A stretch of 64,000 bases of DNA, taken from assembly GCF_001999905.1 (NCBI RefSeq), contig NZ_CP019640.1:2460001-2524000 (forward strand), given 5' to 3'. The position numbers and the translations under genes were made by a program. The stretch comes from Planococcus lenghuensis. GTDB lineage: Bacteria > Bacillota > Bacilli > Bacillales_A > Planococcaceae. Below, in pieces: positions 50,234 through 58,728 of the stretch. The notes beneath the pieces are model-generated. The model made no database searches, was not told where the DNA came from, and saw only the letters and a list, made by a program, of their open reading frames with translations. Position 1 is the first letter of the stretch. Each line of letters starts with the position of its first letter.

Positions 50234-51027
50234 ATTATCAGGACCCATCTTTTGATGTTGTTCCGGCTCCCGACCCAAAAAAACGGCTGGAGCTTTATGT
50301 ATTTGTGAGTCCACTTTGCGAAAAAAGCTGGAAATTGCAATCCGTCATCCGCAAATTACAGATTGAATATGGCACTTATTTTACAGTACGAACCGTATTG
50401 GCCACCAAATTGACCGCTCTAAATACGGTCGGTTTCGAAAAAACAGAGCAGAAGAACAGTTCGACTCACCCTGTGCTCGCTTCAGTTGCCATCAAAGCAG
50501 CTGAACTTCAGGGCAGACGCGCTGGCAGCCGGTTTTTCCATAGTCTTCAGGAACATTTATTCCTGAAAACGAAAGATGTTGCCTCATATTCAATTTTGCT
50601 CGATATCGCTGAAGAAGCGACACTGGACTTAGATGAATTCCAGCAGGATTTCCATTCCGCTCAAGCAGCAAAGGCTTTTCAATGTGATATGCAGATTACT
50701 CGTGAAATGGAAGTCGATGTTGTTCCAAGCATTGTATTCTTTAATGAAAACATTGAAGATGAAGGAGTCAAAGTCGCTGGTCTTTATACGTATGATATTT
50801 ATGAAGCTGTTCTAAAAGAAATGCTCGGCAAGGTGGAACCAAAGCGACAGGATCCTCCGCCGATGGATGAACTCTTTAAAAAATACCAAACTCTTGCGAC
50901 GCGAGAAATCGCCTCGATTTATAATATTCCGGAACAGCTGGCTGAACGGGAACTGAAAAAACACCTTCTTCAGCAGAAGCTGACCTGCATTGACCATCCC
51001 GAAGGTACACTCTGGAAAGTGAAATAA
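50230..51027 (+). CDS. spxH: ClpXP adaptor SpxH (YjbH), targeting Spx for degradation
   Basis: A 265-residue thioredoxin-fold (DsbA-like) protein. LELYVFVSPLCEKSWKLQ is the position of the thioredoxin active site; related proteins have CxxC there, whereas this one has Cys-Glu-Lys-Ser, i.e. only the first Cys. VVPSIVFFNE is the cis-Pro segment (about residue 172); the C-terminal helical part ends with the winged-helix-like tail. YjbH binds Spx and presents it to ClpXP. The start is TTG at 50230, seven bases after GAGGAGG and overlapping the globin stop; a GTG at 50224 is too close to the site. spx and mecA are nearby. Confidence 0.9.
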   Translation: MNYQDPSFDVVPAPDPKKRLELYVFVSPLCEKSWKLQSVIRKLQIEYGTYFTVRTVLATKLTALNTVGFEKTEQKNSSTHPVLASVAIKAAELQGRRAGSRFFHSLQEHLFLKTKDVASYSILLDIAEEATLDLDEFQQDFHSAQAAKAFQCDMQITREMEVDVVPSIVFFNENIEDEGVKVAGLYTYDIYEAVLKEMLGKVEPKRQDPPPMDELFKKYQTLATREIASIYNIPEQLAERELKKHLLQQKLTCIDHPEGTLWKVK

Positions 51028-51072
51028 GAAGAACTGCAGCCAGGAGTTTATTCCTGGCTGCAGTTCTTTTTT
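51028..51072 (+). terminator. Terminator of the yjbI-spxH operon
   Basis: AAGAACTGCAGCCAGGA / GTTTA / TTCCTGGCTGCAGTTCTT, a perfect 17-pair stem followed by TTTT, starting at the spxH stop. Confidence 0.92.
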
Positions 51073-51093
51073 GCTGAAACAAGCTGATAAACG

Positions 51094-51131
51094 AAGAAAA
51101 GCTTCTTCCTCTCGGAAAGAAGCTTTTCTTC
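51094..51131. terminator. Second hairpin, probable terminator of the convergent phosphoesterase gene
   Basis: AGAAAAGCTTCTT / TCCTCTCGGA-type loop / AAGAAGCTTTTCT with pyrimidine-rich flanks on both strands. The region 51132-51303 between it and the phosphoesterase gene shows no gene. Confidence 0.65.
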
Positions 51132-51303
51132 TGTTATTACACAAAGGGGATGGGAGAAATGTTCACGCTCAAACAAAGGGGTGTATGTTTGCTTGTGATT
51201 TATTTCACACCTTAAATTTATCATACTATAATTGTTAATGCAATATTTCACAAACGATTTCACAGTTTCGCCATATCCGGCCAGATTGACAATCATAGTT
51301 TTT

Positions 51304-52212
51304 CTATTCTGCTGCATTCAGTGTAAAAAACGTCAGTTCCGGTTTAGCATTGAATCTGATCGGCACCGCACTCATACCGATGCCCCGATTGATATAGAGC
51401 CGGTTCCCTTCAGCTCCATAATCGCTGTCTGCCCATCCGTCTATATGGACTGGCTCTTCTGAAGTCAATGCTACCCAAGACCATTGCGGCAGTCCTGGCA
51501 GGCTGATCTGTCCGCCATGTGTATGTCCCGCAACAGCCAGCGGTGCTGAATCTACCGGAATTTCTTCAAAGGAATTCGGATTGTGCATCAGGGCGACCCG
51601 CGGCGCTTCATCCGGTATTTCTTCGAATGCTGCAGCCGGCACATCTTCCTCTGCCCACTCTGAACCAATTCCTGCGATATAAAGCCCGGATTCCCCATCA
51701 GCAAGGACTGCGCCTTCTGCATCAAGTGCAACAGCTTCGTTATGGAGCACTTCAATACCCATATCTGCCAATGCATTCCGAAGCCTCTCCACTGTTTCAG
51801 GCGATGGGTTCCCTTCTTTTTTATCCAGTCCATAATCATGATTGCCAAGTACCGTATAGACTGGAATATCAGCTTCTCCAATCGGGCGCAGCACCTCGAC
51901 GGCTTGTGCCACTTCCGCCTCTGATTGGTCTTCAGGATGATAGATAAAGTCACCGAGTATCAGGACAGCCGCCGGATCCCGGTCGACAATTTTTTCAACG
52001 GCTTCTTCGACAGTACTTTTATTATCCAGCCACATGCCGACCTGGAAATCTCCGAACACTGCGATTTCCTGCCCTTCCCATTCAGCAGGCAAGTTAGGAA
52101 TTGCAGCTTCTTCTTCTTCTACATCTAAAAGATATGGTTCAATCAATCCATAAATTAGGAAAGCAGCTACCGCTATCACAATAGCTATCAATACCGTTTT
52201 CCACGTTTTCAT
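51304..52212 (-). CDS. Membrane-anchored metallophosphoesterase
   Basis: A 302-residue calcineurin-like phosphoesterase with an N-terminal signal anchor (TVLIAIVIAVAAFLIYGL). Metal-binding motifs: VFGDFQVGMW (GD-x-Q replacing the usual GD-x-H), LILGDFIYHPED, VLGNHDYGLD, ALMHNPNSFE and AVAGHTHGGQIS. The GHTHGGQ block is typical of the YkuE/YaeI group, whose members act on lipid or cell-wall phosphoesters at the outer membrane face; substrate here unknown. AAGGAGG lies eight bases before the ATG. A partial sigma-B-like promoter is upstream. Confidence 0.9.
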   Translation of the reverse strand: MKTWKTVLIAIVIAVAAFLIYGLIEPYLLDVEEEEAAIPNLPAEWEGQEIAVFGDFQVGMWLDNKSTVEEAVEKIVDRDPAAVLILGDFIYHPEDQSEAEVAQAVEVLRPIGEADIPVYTVLGNHDYGLDKKEGNPSPETVERLRNALADMGIEVLHNEAVALDAEGAVLADGESGLYIAGIGSEWAEEDVPAAAFEEIPDEAPRVALMHNPNSFEEIPVDSAPLAVAGHTHGGQISLPGLPQWSWVALTSEEPVHIDGWADSDYGAEGNRLYINRGIGMSAVPIRFNAKPELTFFTLNAAE

Positions 52213-52250
52213 CTCATTTCCTCCTTAATTCAATGCGCTTACTACCTGAA

Positions 52251-52276
52251 TTTCCCCTGTATGGACCTAGTTAAAC
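52251..52276 (-). promoter_or_regulatory. Possible sigma-B-type promoter of the metallophosphoesterase gene
   Basis: Minus strand GTTTAA (52276-52271, exact), 14-base spacer, GGGAAA (52256-52251, four of six to GGGTAT), about 40 bases before the start. The -10 is weak, so this is tentative. Confidence 0.4.
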
Positions 52277-52375
52277 ACCAAGTCAGTCAGCAGGCCAAAA
52301 GGACTACGTCTCTTTTTGACCTTCCATAAGGCCTGGACAACAACCTCTCTCGGCCTCTTATTACGCTGGTAAAAA

Positions 52376-52426
52376 CTGAAAAAGACTGCAGTTCTCCCTG
52401 TTTAAGACGGGATAAACTGCAGTCTT
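52376..52426 (-). terminator. Terminator of pepF
   Basis: Minus strand AAGACTGCAGTT ... AACTGCAGTCTT, a 12-pair stem with an inner ATCCCG/CAGGGAG pairing, followed by TTTTC, eight bases past the pepF stop. Confidence 0.88.
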
Positions 52427-52433
52427 ATTTCTA

Positions 52434-54242
52434 TTATTGTTTTGCCAACAGACTTTCCAGTTCATTCAGTTTTTCTTCAAACACTTTGCATGCCTGCTCA
52501 ATCGGTTCAGATGAGGTCATGTCTACTCCGGCCGCTTTCAGCACTTCAATCGGATAATCTGAACTTCCTGCTTTCAGGAAATTATCGATGTACCGCCTGA
52601 CAGCCGGCTCTCCTTCTTCAAGGATCTGCTGGCTTAAAGCTACAGCAGCACTGAAGCCGGTTGCATACTGGAACACATAATAATTATAGTAGAAATGAGG
52701 GATACGGGCCCATTCAAGTCCGATCTCTTCATCGATGAATGCTTCTTCACCGAAATACTTCTTGTTCAGTTCATAATAGACCTCAGTCAGTTTATCGGCT
52801 GTCAACGCTTCTCCATTTTGATCCATTTGATGGATCACATGCTCAAATTCAGCGAACATAGTCTGTCGGAATACGGTTCCGCGGAAGCCGTCCAGCCAGC
52901 GATTCAGCAAGTAAATATGTTCCAGGTCGTTATTCGTTTGTTCCATAAGATAATCATTCAGCAATGCCTCGTTGCAAGTAGATGCCACTTCTGCTACGAA
53001 GATGGAATAATTCCCATAGACGTATGGCTGGTTCTGACGGGAATAATAGCTGTGAACGCTATGTCCGAACTCATGGGCAAGCGTAAACAGATTTTCAATA
53101 TTATCATGCCAGTTCATCAGGATATAGGGATTTGTTCCATAGGCGCCTGAAGAATAAGCGCCGCTGCGCTTTCCTTTTGTCTCCACGACATCCACCCAGC
53201 GATTGGTGATTCCTTCTTGCAGGATACCGCTGTAGTCCTCACCAAGAGGCGCGAGTCCTTTAAGCAACATTTGCTGCGCTTCTTCATATGGGGTGTCCAT
53301 TTTCACTTCTTTTACTAAAGGAGTGTACATATCATACATATGGACGGCATCCAGTTCAAGAACTTTTTTACGGAGTGCGACATAGCGATGCAGAAGCGAT
53401 AAATTGTCATTCACTGTTTCAACTAAATTATCGTAAACGCTCTCCGGAATATGGTCGGCCGACAATGCCGCTTCCCGGGCTGAACGGTAATTCCGGATAC
53501 GGGCAGTGATGTTATCCCTCTTCACCGTACCCGAGAGCGTTGAAGCGAACGTATTTCGGAAGTTTCCGTATGTTTCATATACTGCTTGGAAAGCATCCTG
53601 TCTGACACGGCGGTCTTCGCTTTCCAAAAAGCGGACGTAGCTGCCGTGTGTCACCTGGACTTCCTGGCCGTCTTCACCGGTAATGACCGGGAATTCGAGA
53701 TCGGCATTATTCAGCATGCCGAATGTCTGTGCGGGAGCTGCAGCCACTTCGCTCATCTGGGCCATCAGTGCTTCCTGATCGGCCGGTAATACATGCGGAC
53801 GGAGTTTATTCAGTTCCTCCAAAGACTGGCGGTACATCTGAAGACCTTCATGGCTATCCACAAACTCATTCAGTGCACTCTCATCCAATGAAAGAATTTC
53901 AGGTGTCAAAAACGACAGGGAAGCACCGGTCTTGGCGAGCAGTGAATTCATCCGGCTGTCCAGTGCCTGATAATGGGCATTGGTCGTGTCCTGGTCATAG
54001 CGCATATGCGAGTATGTATAAAGCCGGTGAAGTCGCTCTGACACCGCATCGCGGTATGTAAGCACTTCAAGAAGGGCATCCGCACTCTCAGTAAGCCGGC
54101 CCTGATAGGAGTCCGCCTGTTCCACCATTGCACTGACTTCTTTAAACTCAGTCTCCCAATCCGCATCTGTTGCAAAAATATCCTCAAGTCTCCAGGTCAG
54201 TTCTTCAGGGACTTCTTTACGTGTTTTTACTTTATTGTTCAT
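52434..54242 (-). CDS. pepF: Oligoendopeptidase F
   Basis: A 602-residue cytoplasmic M3B zinc peptidase cutting peptides of roughly 7-17 residues. The zinc site is LAHEFGHSVHSYYSR (HExxH variant HEFGH, about residue 380), with the third ligand Glu in FVAEVASTCNEALL. The N-terminal helical region starts with EVPEELTWRLEDIF, typical of PepF. The ATG at 54242 is eight bases after AGAGG; an upstream ATG at 54278 has no proper site. It fits with the Opp importer encoded nearby: imported peptides are substrates. Position between coiA and yjbH as in B. subtilis. Confidence 0.95.
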   Translation of the reverse strand: MNNKVKTRKEVPEELTWRLEDIFATDADWETEFKEVSAMVEQADSYQGRLTESADALLEVLTYRDAVSERLHRLYTYSHMRYDQDTTNAHYQALDSRMNSLLAKTGASLSFLTPEILSLDESALNEFVDSHEGLQMYRQSLEELNKLRPHVLPADQEALMAQMSEVAAAPAQTFGMLNNADLEFPVITGEDGQEVQVTHGSYVRFLESEDRRVRQDAFQAVYETYGNFRNTFASTLSGTVKRDNITARIRNYRSAREAALSADHIPESVYDNLVETVNDNLSLLHRYVALRKKVLELDAVHMYDMYTPLVKEVKMDTPYEEAQQMLLKGLAPLGEDYSGILQEGITNRWVDVVETKGKRSGAYSSGAYGTNPYILMNWHDNIENLFTLAHEFGHSVHSYYSRQNQPYVYGNYSIFVAEVASTCNEALLNDYLMEQTNNDLEHIYLLNRWLDGFRGTVFRQTMFAEFEHVIHQMDQNGEALTADKLTEVYYELNKKYFGEEAFIDEEIGLEWARIPHFYYNYYVFQYATGFSAAVALSQQILEEGEPAVRRYIDNFLKAGSSDYPIEVLKAAGVDMTSSEPIEQACKVFEEKLNELESLLAKQ

Positions 54243-54299
54243 CTTTTGTTCCTCTCTTCCTGTTCGTTGAATATCCATCCTCCCTTATTTTCTCAACCT

Positions 54300-55367
54300 T
54301 CAATATGTTTTGCAACTTTGAGAAAACAGGAATGCAGCCATATCTTCTTCAGAATCCGTGTCTACCAATTGCTGATAAGCCAATGCATATTGTTTGATTA
54401 CGCGTTTTGCAGTCTCTTCATCGCCCGCTGCAATGCTGATTCTGCCGGAATTTACCAGAAATTCTTCATTAAAATCCCCTTCTATGACAAGCAGCTGCCA
54501 AAGAACTGCGTGCATCCGGAAAACTTCTGCATATTGAATCGGCACACCCAGGAATGGAGGCAGCTGTTCAACATTGTACCGCATTTTGTAAATCACCCGC
54601 CAAAATGGATCCTTTAAGTGCCGGCTGCCGAATTTGCGGGCTCGGACAAGGCGGTCGCGCTCTGAACGGAACAACAGGCAGATTTGCCGAAACTCCTCCT
54701 TGTTTACCGGCCGTGCCCGGGCAAATGGAAATATCTGCTGACTAGCAGGGAGTGATCTCACTTTTCCTGCCCACCGATTCCCGCCTAAATAGAAAAGATT
54801 AGAAGCATAGCAAAACATGTCCCGGTCCGGATCAAAGAACAGTACGCAGTTTTGCTGTTTTAGTATCGCCTGTTCAAATACTCTTAGCTTTAGTGCTTGG
54901 ACTCCTTCTGAAACAGGTGCGGCAGTCCCTGAAATCCAGCAAGGAGTAAAGCCGGCTTTCCGGTAACCCGCTGTCCTTCTCTCCACTTCTTCAGCCGGAA
55001 TCGGGCTGCATTGATATTCAACTGCATAGGTATCACTGATTAGGAGATCAGCACGTTGAGCAATCGGCTGAATATATACTTCAAGCTGACAGGAAAATTT
55101 TCTGCTGGTAAAAAAGGAATGGAGCTGATGTTTGCCGGATAAATGTTTTGGGGATTCAGGTTCACTTAATGATGCACAAAGCGAATGATGCTGATGTGCG
55201 AAATGGGGAATTTTCACACTGCCAATCTTCAGGAGGAGTTTTTCGTTGCATAGCGGGCAAAAAAAATATCGGGTCTGTCTCAACCGGTGAAGTTCCGTAC
55301 GGCTTATCGTTTTTGTCAGGATGATCAATTGATCGTCCTGCGTCTTTGCGGTCAGTATACTAATCAC
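54300..55367 (-). CDS. coiA: Competence protein CoiA
   Basis: A protein of about 355 residues with the CoiA layout: an N-terminal zinc-binding segment FFCPLCNEKLLLKIG..KIPHFAHQ, then a nuclease-like core (RADLLISDTYAVEYQCSPI, with the PD-(D/E)xK-type Asp and Glu-x-Gln) and a long helical C-terminal region. CoiA acts in transformation, linked to DNA processing with DprA/RecA. The start is unsure: GTG 55367 is one base after AAAAGGAG; alignment would place the start at ATA-CTG (55358), ten bases after GGAG, but ATA is a very poor start; ATG 55397 lies upstream of the likely transcription start. MecA is encoded upstream. Confidence 0.83.
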   Translation of the reverse strand: MISILTAKTQDDQLIILTKTISRTELHRLRQTRYFFCPLCNEKLLLKIGSVKIPHFAHQHHSLCASLSEPESPKHLSGKHQLHSFFTSRKFSCQLEVYIQPIAQRADLLISDTYAVEYQCSPIPAEEVERRTAGYRKAGFTPCWISGTAAPVSEGVQALKLRVFEQAILKQQNCVLFFDPDRDMFCYASNLFYLGGNRWAGKVRSLPASQQIFPFARARPVNKEEFRQICLLFRSERDRLVRARKFGSRHLKDPFWRVIYKMRYNVEQLPPFLGVPIQYAEVFRMHAVLWQLLVIEGDFNEEFLVNSGRISIAAGDEETAKRVIKQYALAYQQLVDTDSEEDMAAFLFSQSCKTY

Positions 55368-55380
55368 TCTCCTTTTCCGA

Positions 55381-55410
55381 ATTATATGGGAAAGCATTCC
55401 ACTGTCGCAA
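55381..55410 (-). promoter_or_regulatory. Likely promoter of coiA
   Basis: TTGCGA (55410-55405), 18-base spacer, TATAAT (55386-55381). It would start transcription near 55374, only a few bases before the AAAAGGAG site, so only starts at or after 55367 are usable. Confidence 0.55.
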
Positions 55411-55548
55411 CCGGAAACAGCCCAATCAAAAAACAAGTCAGATTTTAATATAGACGGAGCAAAAAACTATCTATAAATAATGCACTTTCCTTTGGGTCAC
55501 CTTGCACAGAGCCCTGTGTTCTGATTACACAGCTGCCTTGTGTCTATA

Positions 55549-55591
55549 CAAAAAAGGCATTTCCGAATGAGAGTCATTCGGGAATGCCTTT
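55549..55591 (-). terminator. Terminator of mecA
   Basis: Minus strand AAAGGCATTCCCGAATGA / CTC / TCATTCGGAAATGCCTTT followed by further T, a long stem with one mismatch, 25 bases past the mecA stop. Confidence 0.9.
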
Positions 55592-55615
55592 AGAAGCTAT
55601 TTGCTGTGAAACAGC

Positions 55616-56266
55616 TTAGCCGAAATAATATTCGGTATTGGTCAGTGCATGGTCGGCAAATATTTCTTTGCCGTATTCCTGCAGCCGGTGAATTGTAGTC
55701 ATTGAACCGTCCAAATGCTCTGAAATGATGCTGACATAATTCTGGACATCTTCATCAGAGTGGATGATTTCGTCAAAACTGACATACAGATAGTACTTAC
55801 CTTCAAAGAAATAAAGCTTGGAATCCAGCTGAACGTATTTCAGGTTCCTGGCAACCGGTACAAGTTCCTCTACCTCTGAAAGAACGAATGTATAATCCAG
55901 ACGGCCGGCTGTGTGCTGGTCGAACATGGCATCATAATCGTCAAATTCCGGATTTTCTTCGCCCATGAACATTTTACGGCGCTCTTCCAATTCTCCCGGA
56001 ATGTCCATTTTTTGTCCGTCTTTCGTCAACTGGGCTTTGGTCACAGTCACTTCAAGTCCTTTGTCCATTGCCTGAACTTGAATCCAAAGCGGACCTTCCA
56101 TCTCGAAATCTGCTTCCTCGTGCACTTCGTCCATCATTTCCCAGAAAAGCTCTTCGCTTTTTTCCTTGTTAAACCATATTTCATCGCGGGTAAAGCCCCG
56201 TTCTTCTACATCGACATAGGAAATGTAAAACTTTACTGTATTGTCATTCACGCGCTCAATGTCCAT
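55616..56266 (-). CDS. mecA: Adaptor protein MecA
   Basis: A 216-residue adaptor with the two-domain MecA form: N-terminal substrate-binding domain (MDIERVNDNTVKFYISYVD, DEIWFNKEKSEELFWEMMDE), an acidic linker (about residues 100-125, GEENPEFDDYDAMFDQ) and a C-terminal ClpC-binding domain (YTFVLSEVEELVPVAR, YYLYVSFDE, EYGKEIF). MecA delivers ComK, Spx-related and other substrates to ClpCP and assembles the ClpC ring. Next to spx as in B. subtilis. AGGAGAG lies upstream of the ATG. Confidence 0.96.
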   Translation of the reverse strand: MDIERVNDNTVKFYISYVDVEERGFTRDEIWFNKEKSEELFWEMMDEVHEEADFEMEGPLWIQVQAMDKGLEVTVTKAQLTKDGQKMDIPGELEERRKMFMGEENPEFDDYDAMFDQHTAGRLDYTFVLSEVEELVPVARNLKYVQLDSKLYFFEGKYYLYVSFDEIIHSDEDVQNYVSIISEHLDGSMTTIHRLQEYGKEIFADHALTNTEYYFG

Positions 56267-56448
56267 TTTACATCTCTCCTCTCGAAATGGACCAGGAGAA
56301 ACGGTGTCTCCAAAGCCGCTCCGTTGTAAATCTCTTGTTGTTTTCTTGTTGTTTCTCTGCTTCCCCGTCTGCCGGCAAACTAAACAGTTTTTAGGAAAGT
56401 AAAGAGATTTTAACCTAATTTCCGGTGAGTTGCAACTAAACAGGATAG

Positions 56449-56503
56449 AAAAAAGCTGCCGGATTTAGTGTATGAGTTTCCAACAGATCCGGTCAGCTTT
56501 TGG
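56449..56503 (-). terminator. Terminator of spx
   Basis: Minus strand AAAAGCTG-A-CCGGAT ... ATCCGG-CAGCTTTT with one bulge and a 22-base loop, followed by further T, ten bases past the spx stop. Confidence 0.8.
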
Positions 56504-56512
56504 TTATTTATT

Positions 56513-56908
56513 CTAATTCACCATGCGCTGCGCTTCAAGCAATTGATACGCTCTTACTTTGCGCGGCAGGAAACGGCGGATTTCATCTTCATTGTACCCG
56601 ACCTGCAACCGTTTCTCGTCCATGATGATCGGACGGCGAAGCAGACCCGGATGTTCCTGGATCAGTTCGTACAGACGTTGCAGAGGCAAAGATTCCAAAT
56701 CAACATTCAGTTTTTGGAAAATCTTAGACCGGGTGGAGATGATTTCGTCGGTTCCATCCTCTGTCATCCGGAGGATCTCTTTGATTTCACTGATCGTCAA
56801 TGGTTCAGAGAAAATGTTTCGTTCTGTATATGGAATGTCATGTTCTTCAAGCCAGGCCTTTGCTTTTCTGCAAGATGTGCAACTTGGTGAAGTAAATAGT
56901 GTTACGAT
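56513..56908 (-). CDS. spx: Transcriptional regulator Spx
   Basis: A 131-residue ArsC-fold regulator, exact family length. The redox switch is [18 protein letters not shown] (Cys-x-x-Cys near residue 10); the RNA-polymerase-contact Gly/Arg region includes [14 protein letters not shown], and the [22 protein letters not shown] block is invariant. It binds the RNA polymerase alpha C-terminal domain to induce thiol-stress genes. GTG at 56908 (MIVTLF) is chosen because it gives the family length, with AAGGA about ten bases upstream; the GTG at 56920 is too close to that site. Its degradation is controlled by SpxH, encoded at 50.2 kb. Confidence 0.96.
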   Translation of the reverse strand: MVTLFTSPSCTSCRKAKAWLEEHDIPYTERNIFSEPLTISEIKEILRMTEDGTDEIISTRSKIFQKLNVDLESLPLQRLYELIQEHPGLLRRPIIMDEKRLQVGYNEDEIRRFLPRKVRAYQLLEAQRMVN

Positions 56909-57241
56909 CACTGCGGACACTTCCTTTCGGATTCGGGAAACTGTATTTATTTCCAGATTAGAATCACTTTAATTTAGAAGTCTAACATCATTATACAATA
57001 AAACCAGTCAAGTTGATACAATATAATCTAAAAAAAGTGAAGCTCCATGCGAATTCATTACGGCAATTATCTTGGCTGTCACTGACGCTTTTAGTAATAC
57101 TCTCAAGTGGTATTAATTTACCCTTGAACACTGAAAAATAAACTGTTTTCCAAAAAAAATATTCTCAATTACGAATTTCTTTTTGAAAAATTTCTTCCTT
57201 ATATAGTACGTTCCAGACAGGCAATAGTTTCAGAAAACAGC
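56909..57241. other. AT-rich intergenic region upstream of spx
   Basis: It holds the spx promoter region: a minus-strand TATAAT at 56995-56990 with no good -35 at normal spacing (a TTGACT lies only ten bases away), which suggests an activator or several overlapping promoters. The remaining 57010-57240 is AT-rich with poly-A tracts and shows no gene, RNA or hairpin I can support. Confidence 0.5.
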
Positions 57242-57267
57242 AAAAAACCGCTCTGTTTTCAGAGCGG
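57242..57267 (-). terminator. Terminator of the putative glycoside hydrolase gene
   Basis: Minus strand CCGCTCTG / AAAA / CAGAGCGG followed by six T, 15 bases past the stop. Confidence 0.9.
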
Positions 57268-57281
57268 CCGTTTCAATTTGA

Positions 57282-58487
57282 TCAAGGGGTATAGTCGACT
57301 CCATTTGTGTACTTATTTCCGGCATTCCATAACAAGTACTCATTGATTCCGTTATCTTTCAACGCTTTAATCTGCGCTTCCACTTCCTGCGGGCCATAGA
57401 CTTTGTAATTCCCTGAACCAAGATAAGACGCAGTGAAGTCCTGGATCCATGGCCGTGATACCGGCGGATTCTCCAATTCGGCAATCCGTGCGCTTTCAGC
57501 TTCCGCATAGCCATCGATCAATTCATAAGGGTACAAGTCCGGCTTATCAAGGCCAAAAGAAGGTCCCCAGTGACTCGGATAAATCATCGCCGAAATCACA
57601 TCTACATTCTCAGAAATTTTAGAGAAGTTCTGTCCGATATTCGGCTCCTCAGGTACCATAGCTGCATAGCCGAATATATCCACAGATACATCGACACCAT
57701 ACGGCTCAAGTCGTTCTTCCGCATAGGCAACGAAATCCGTCACTGCCTGTACCCGGCTCTGGACTGAATCTAAGTCGGATTCCTCATAGTCCCCTCTGGA
57801 ATAGGTCAGCTCCTCGTCCATATAGCCGAACCCTTCAGGAAAACGCACATAGTCGAACTGGATTTCCTGAAATCCCATTTTAGCGGCTTCTATCGCAATC
57901 TGGACGTTATAATCCCATACTTCTTTCATATACGGATTGACGAATGCCTCTCCGCGTCCATTCTTCCACACTTCTCCCCCGGCTGTATAAGAAAGCTCCG
58001 GGCGGCGTTCCGCCAGTTCTGTATCCTTGAATACAACAATACGGGCAATCGGATAAATCTCCCGTTCTTCCATTTCCTCTAACAGCGAACGCGGATCAGC
58101 GATATACGGCTTGCCGATGTCAAACTCTGCAAGTTCCGATCCTTCTTCCGGCTCATACGTTAAATGGCCGAAATCATCTTTAATATCAATAACCATTGCA
58201 TTAAGATCAGTCGACTCAACATAATCGGCCAGCTGACTGAACCGGGCACCTCCAGCTGAATGCCCCGTCAGGAAAATTCCCCGGACTGCATCAGGATATG
58301 TAAAATCCAAACCGGAATCATAATAAAACAGTTTCGTAGCAGCTACGAGTTCAGGGTTGATTGGAAAATTACTATATGCACGGAGGGCGAAATCTTGCAC
58401 ATTCGCCTGCTCAGCAGCATGCACTTGCGGTACAGCTAGTACACCAGCGGCGATGACAGCAGCAGATACTTGTTTCAGCCATTTCAT
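57282..58487 (-). CDS. Secreted putative glycoside hydrolase (DUF4015 family)
   Basis: A 401-residue exported protein: signal peptide to about residue 24 (VIAAGVLAVPQVHAA), then a TIM-barrel-like DUF4015 domain. Signatures: VRGIFLTGHSAGGARF (about 68), LNAMVIDIKDDFGHLTYE (about 95), PIARIVVFKDTELA, GFQEIQFDYVRFPEGF (about 205), VSVDIFGYAAM, and DVISAMIYPSHWGPSF (about 297). The Asp-rich strand ends are where a hydrolase would have its acids, but activity on a glycan has not been shown for the family. The ATG overlaps no neighbour and no operon partner is clear. Confidence 0.87.
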   Translation of the reverse strand: MKWLKQVSAAVIAAGVLAVPQVHAAEQANVQDFALRAYSNFPINPELVAATKLFYYDSGLDFTYPDAVRGIFLTGHSAGGARFSQLADYVESTDLNAMVIDIKDDFGHLTYEPEEGSELAEFDIGKPYIADPRSLLEEMEEREIYPIARIVVFKDTELAERRPELSYTAGGEVWKNGRGEAFVNPYMKEVWDYNVQIAIEAAKMGFQEIQFDYVRFPEGFGYMDEELTYSRGDYEESDLDSVQSRVQAVTDFVAYAEERLEPYGVDVSVDIFGYAAMVPEEPNIGQNFSKISENVDVISAMIYPSHWGPSFGLDKPDLYPYELIDGYAEAESARIAELENPPVSRPWIQDFTASYLGSGNYKVYGPQEVEAQIKALKDNGINEYLLWNAGNKYTNGVDYTP

Positions 58488-58650
58488 GTCTTGACAGCAC
58501 CTCTTCTCAGTATTCTATTCATTTTAACAAGTAACCAAATGAAAGGAAAGGATTTATCGGATGAACCACCGATATGCTTTCTCTTGAGCTGTAAACGGAT
58601 GATTTCCATACATAACACACATCCCTTGCGACACCCGGTTTACGTTGTCA

Positions 58651-58692
58651 AACAAAGCCACAGAGACCGATGTTTTCGGATCTCTGTGGCTT
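58651..58692 (-). terminator. Terminator of the opp operon
   Basis: Minus strand AAGCCACAGAGATCCG / AAAACAT / CGGTCTCTGTGGCTT, a 15-pair stem with one mismatch, followed by TGTTTG, about 40 bases past oppF. Confidence 0.85.
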
Positions 58693-58728
58693 GGGTGTTG
58701 CTTGGAAACTTATTTATGGTTATGTGAT

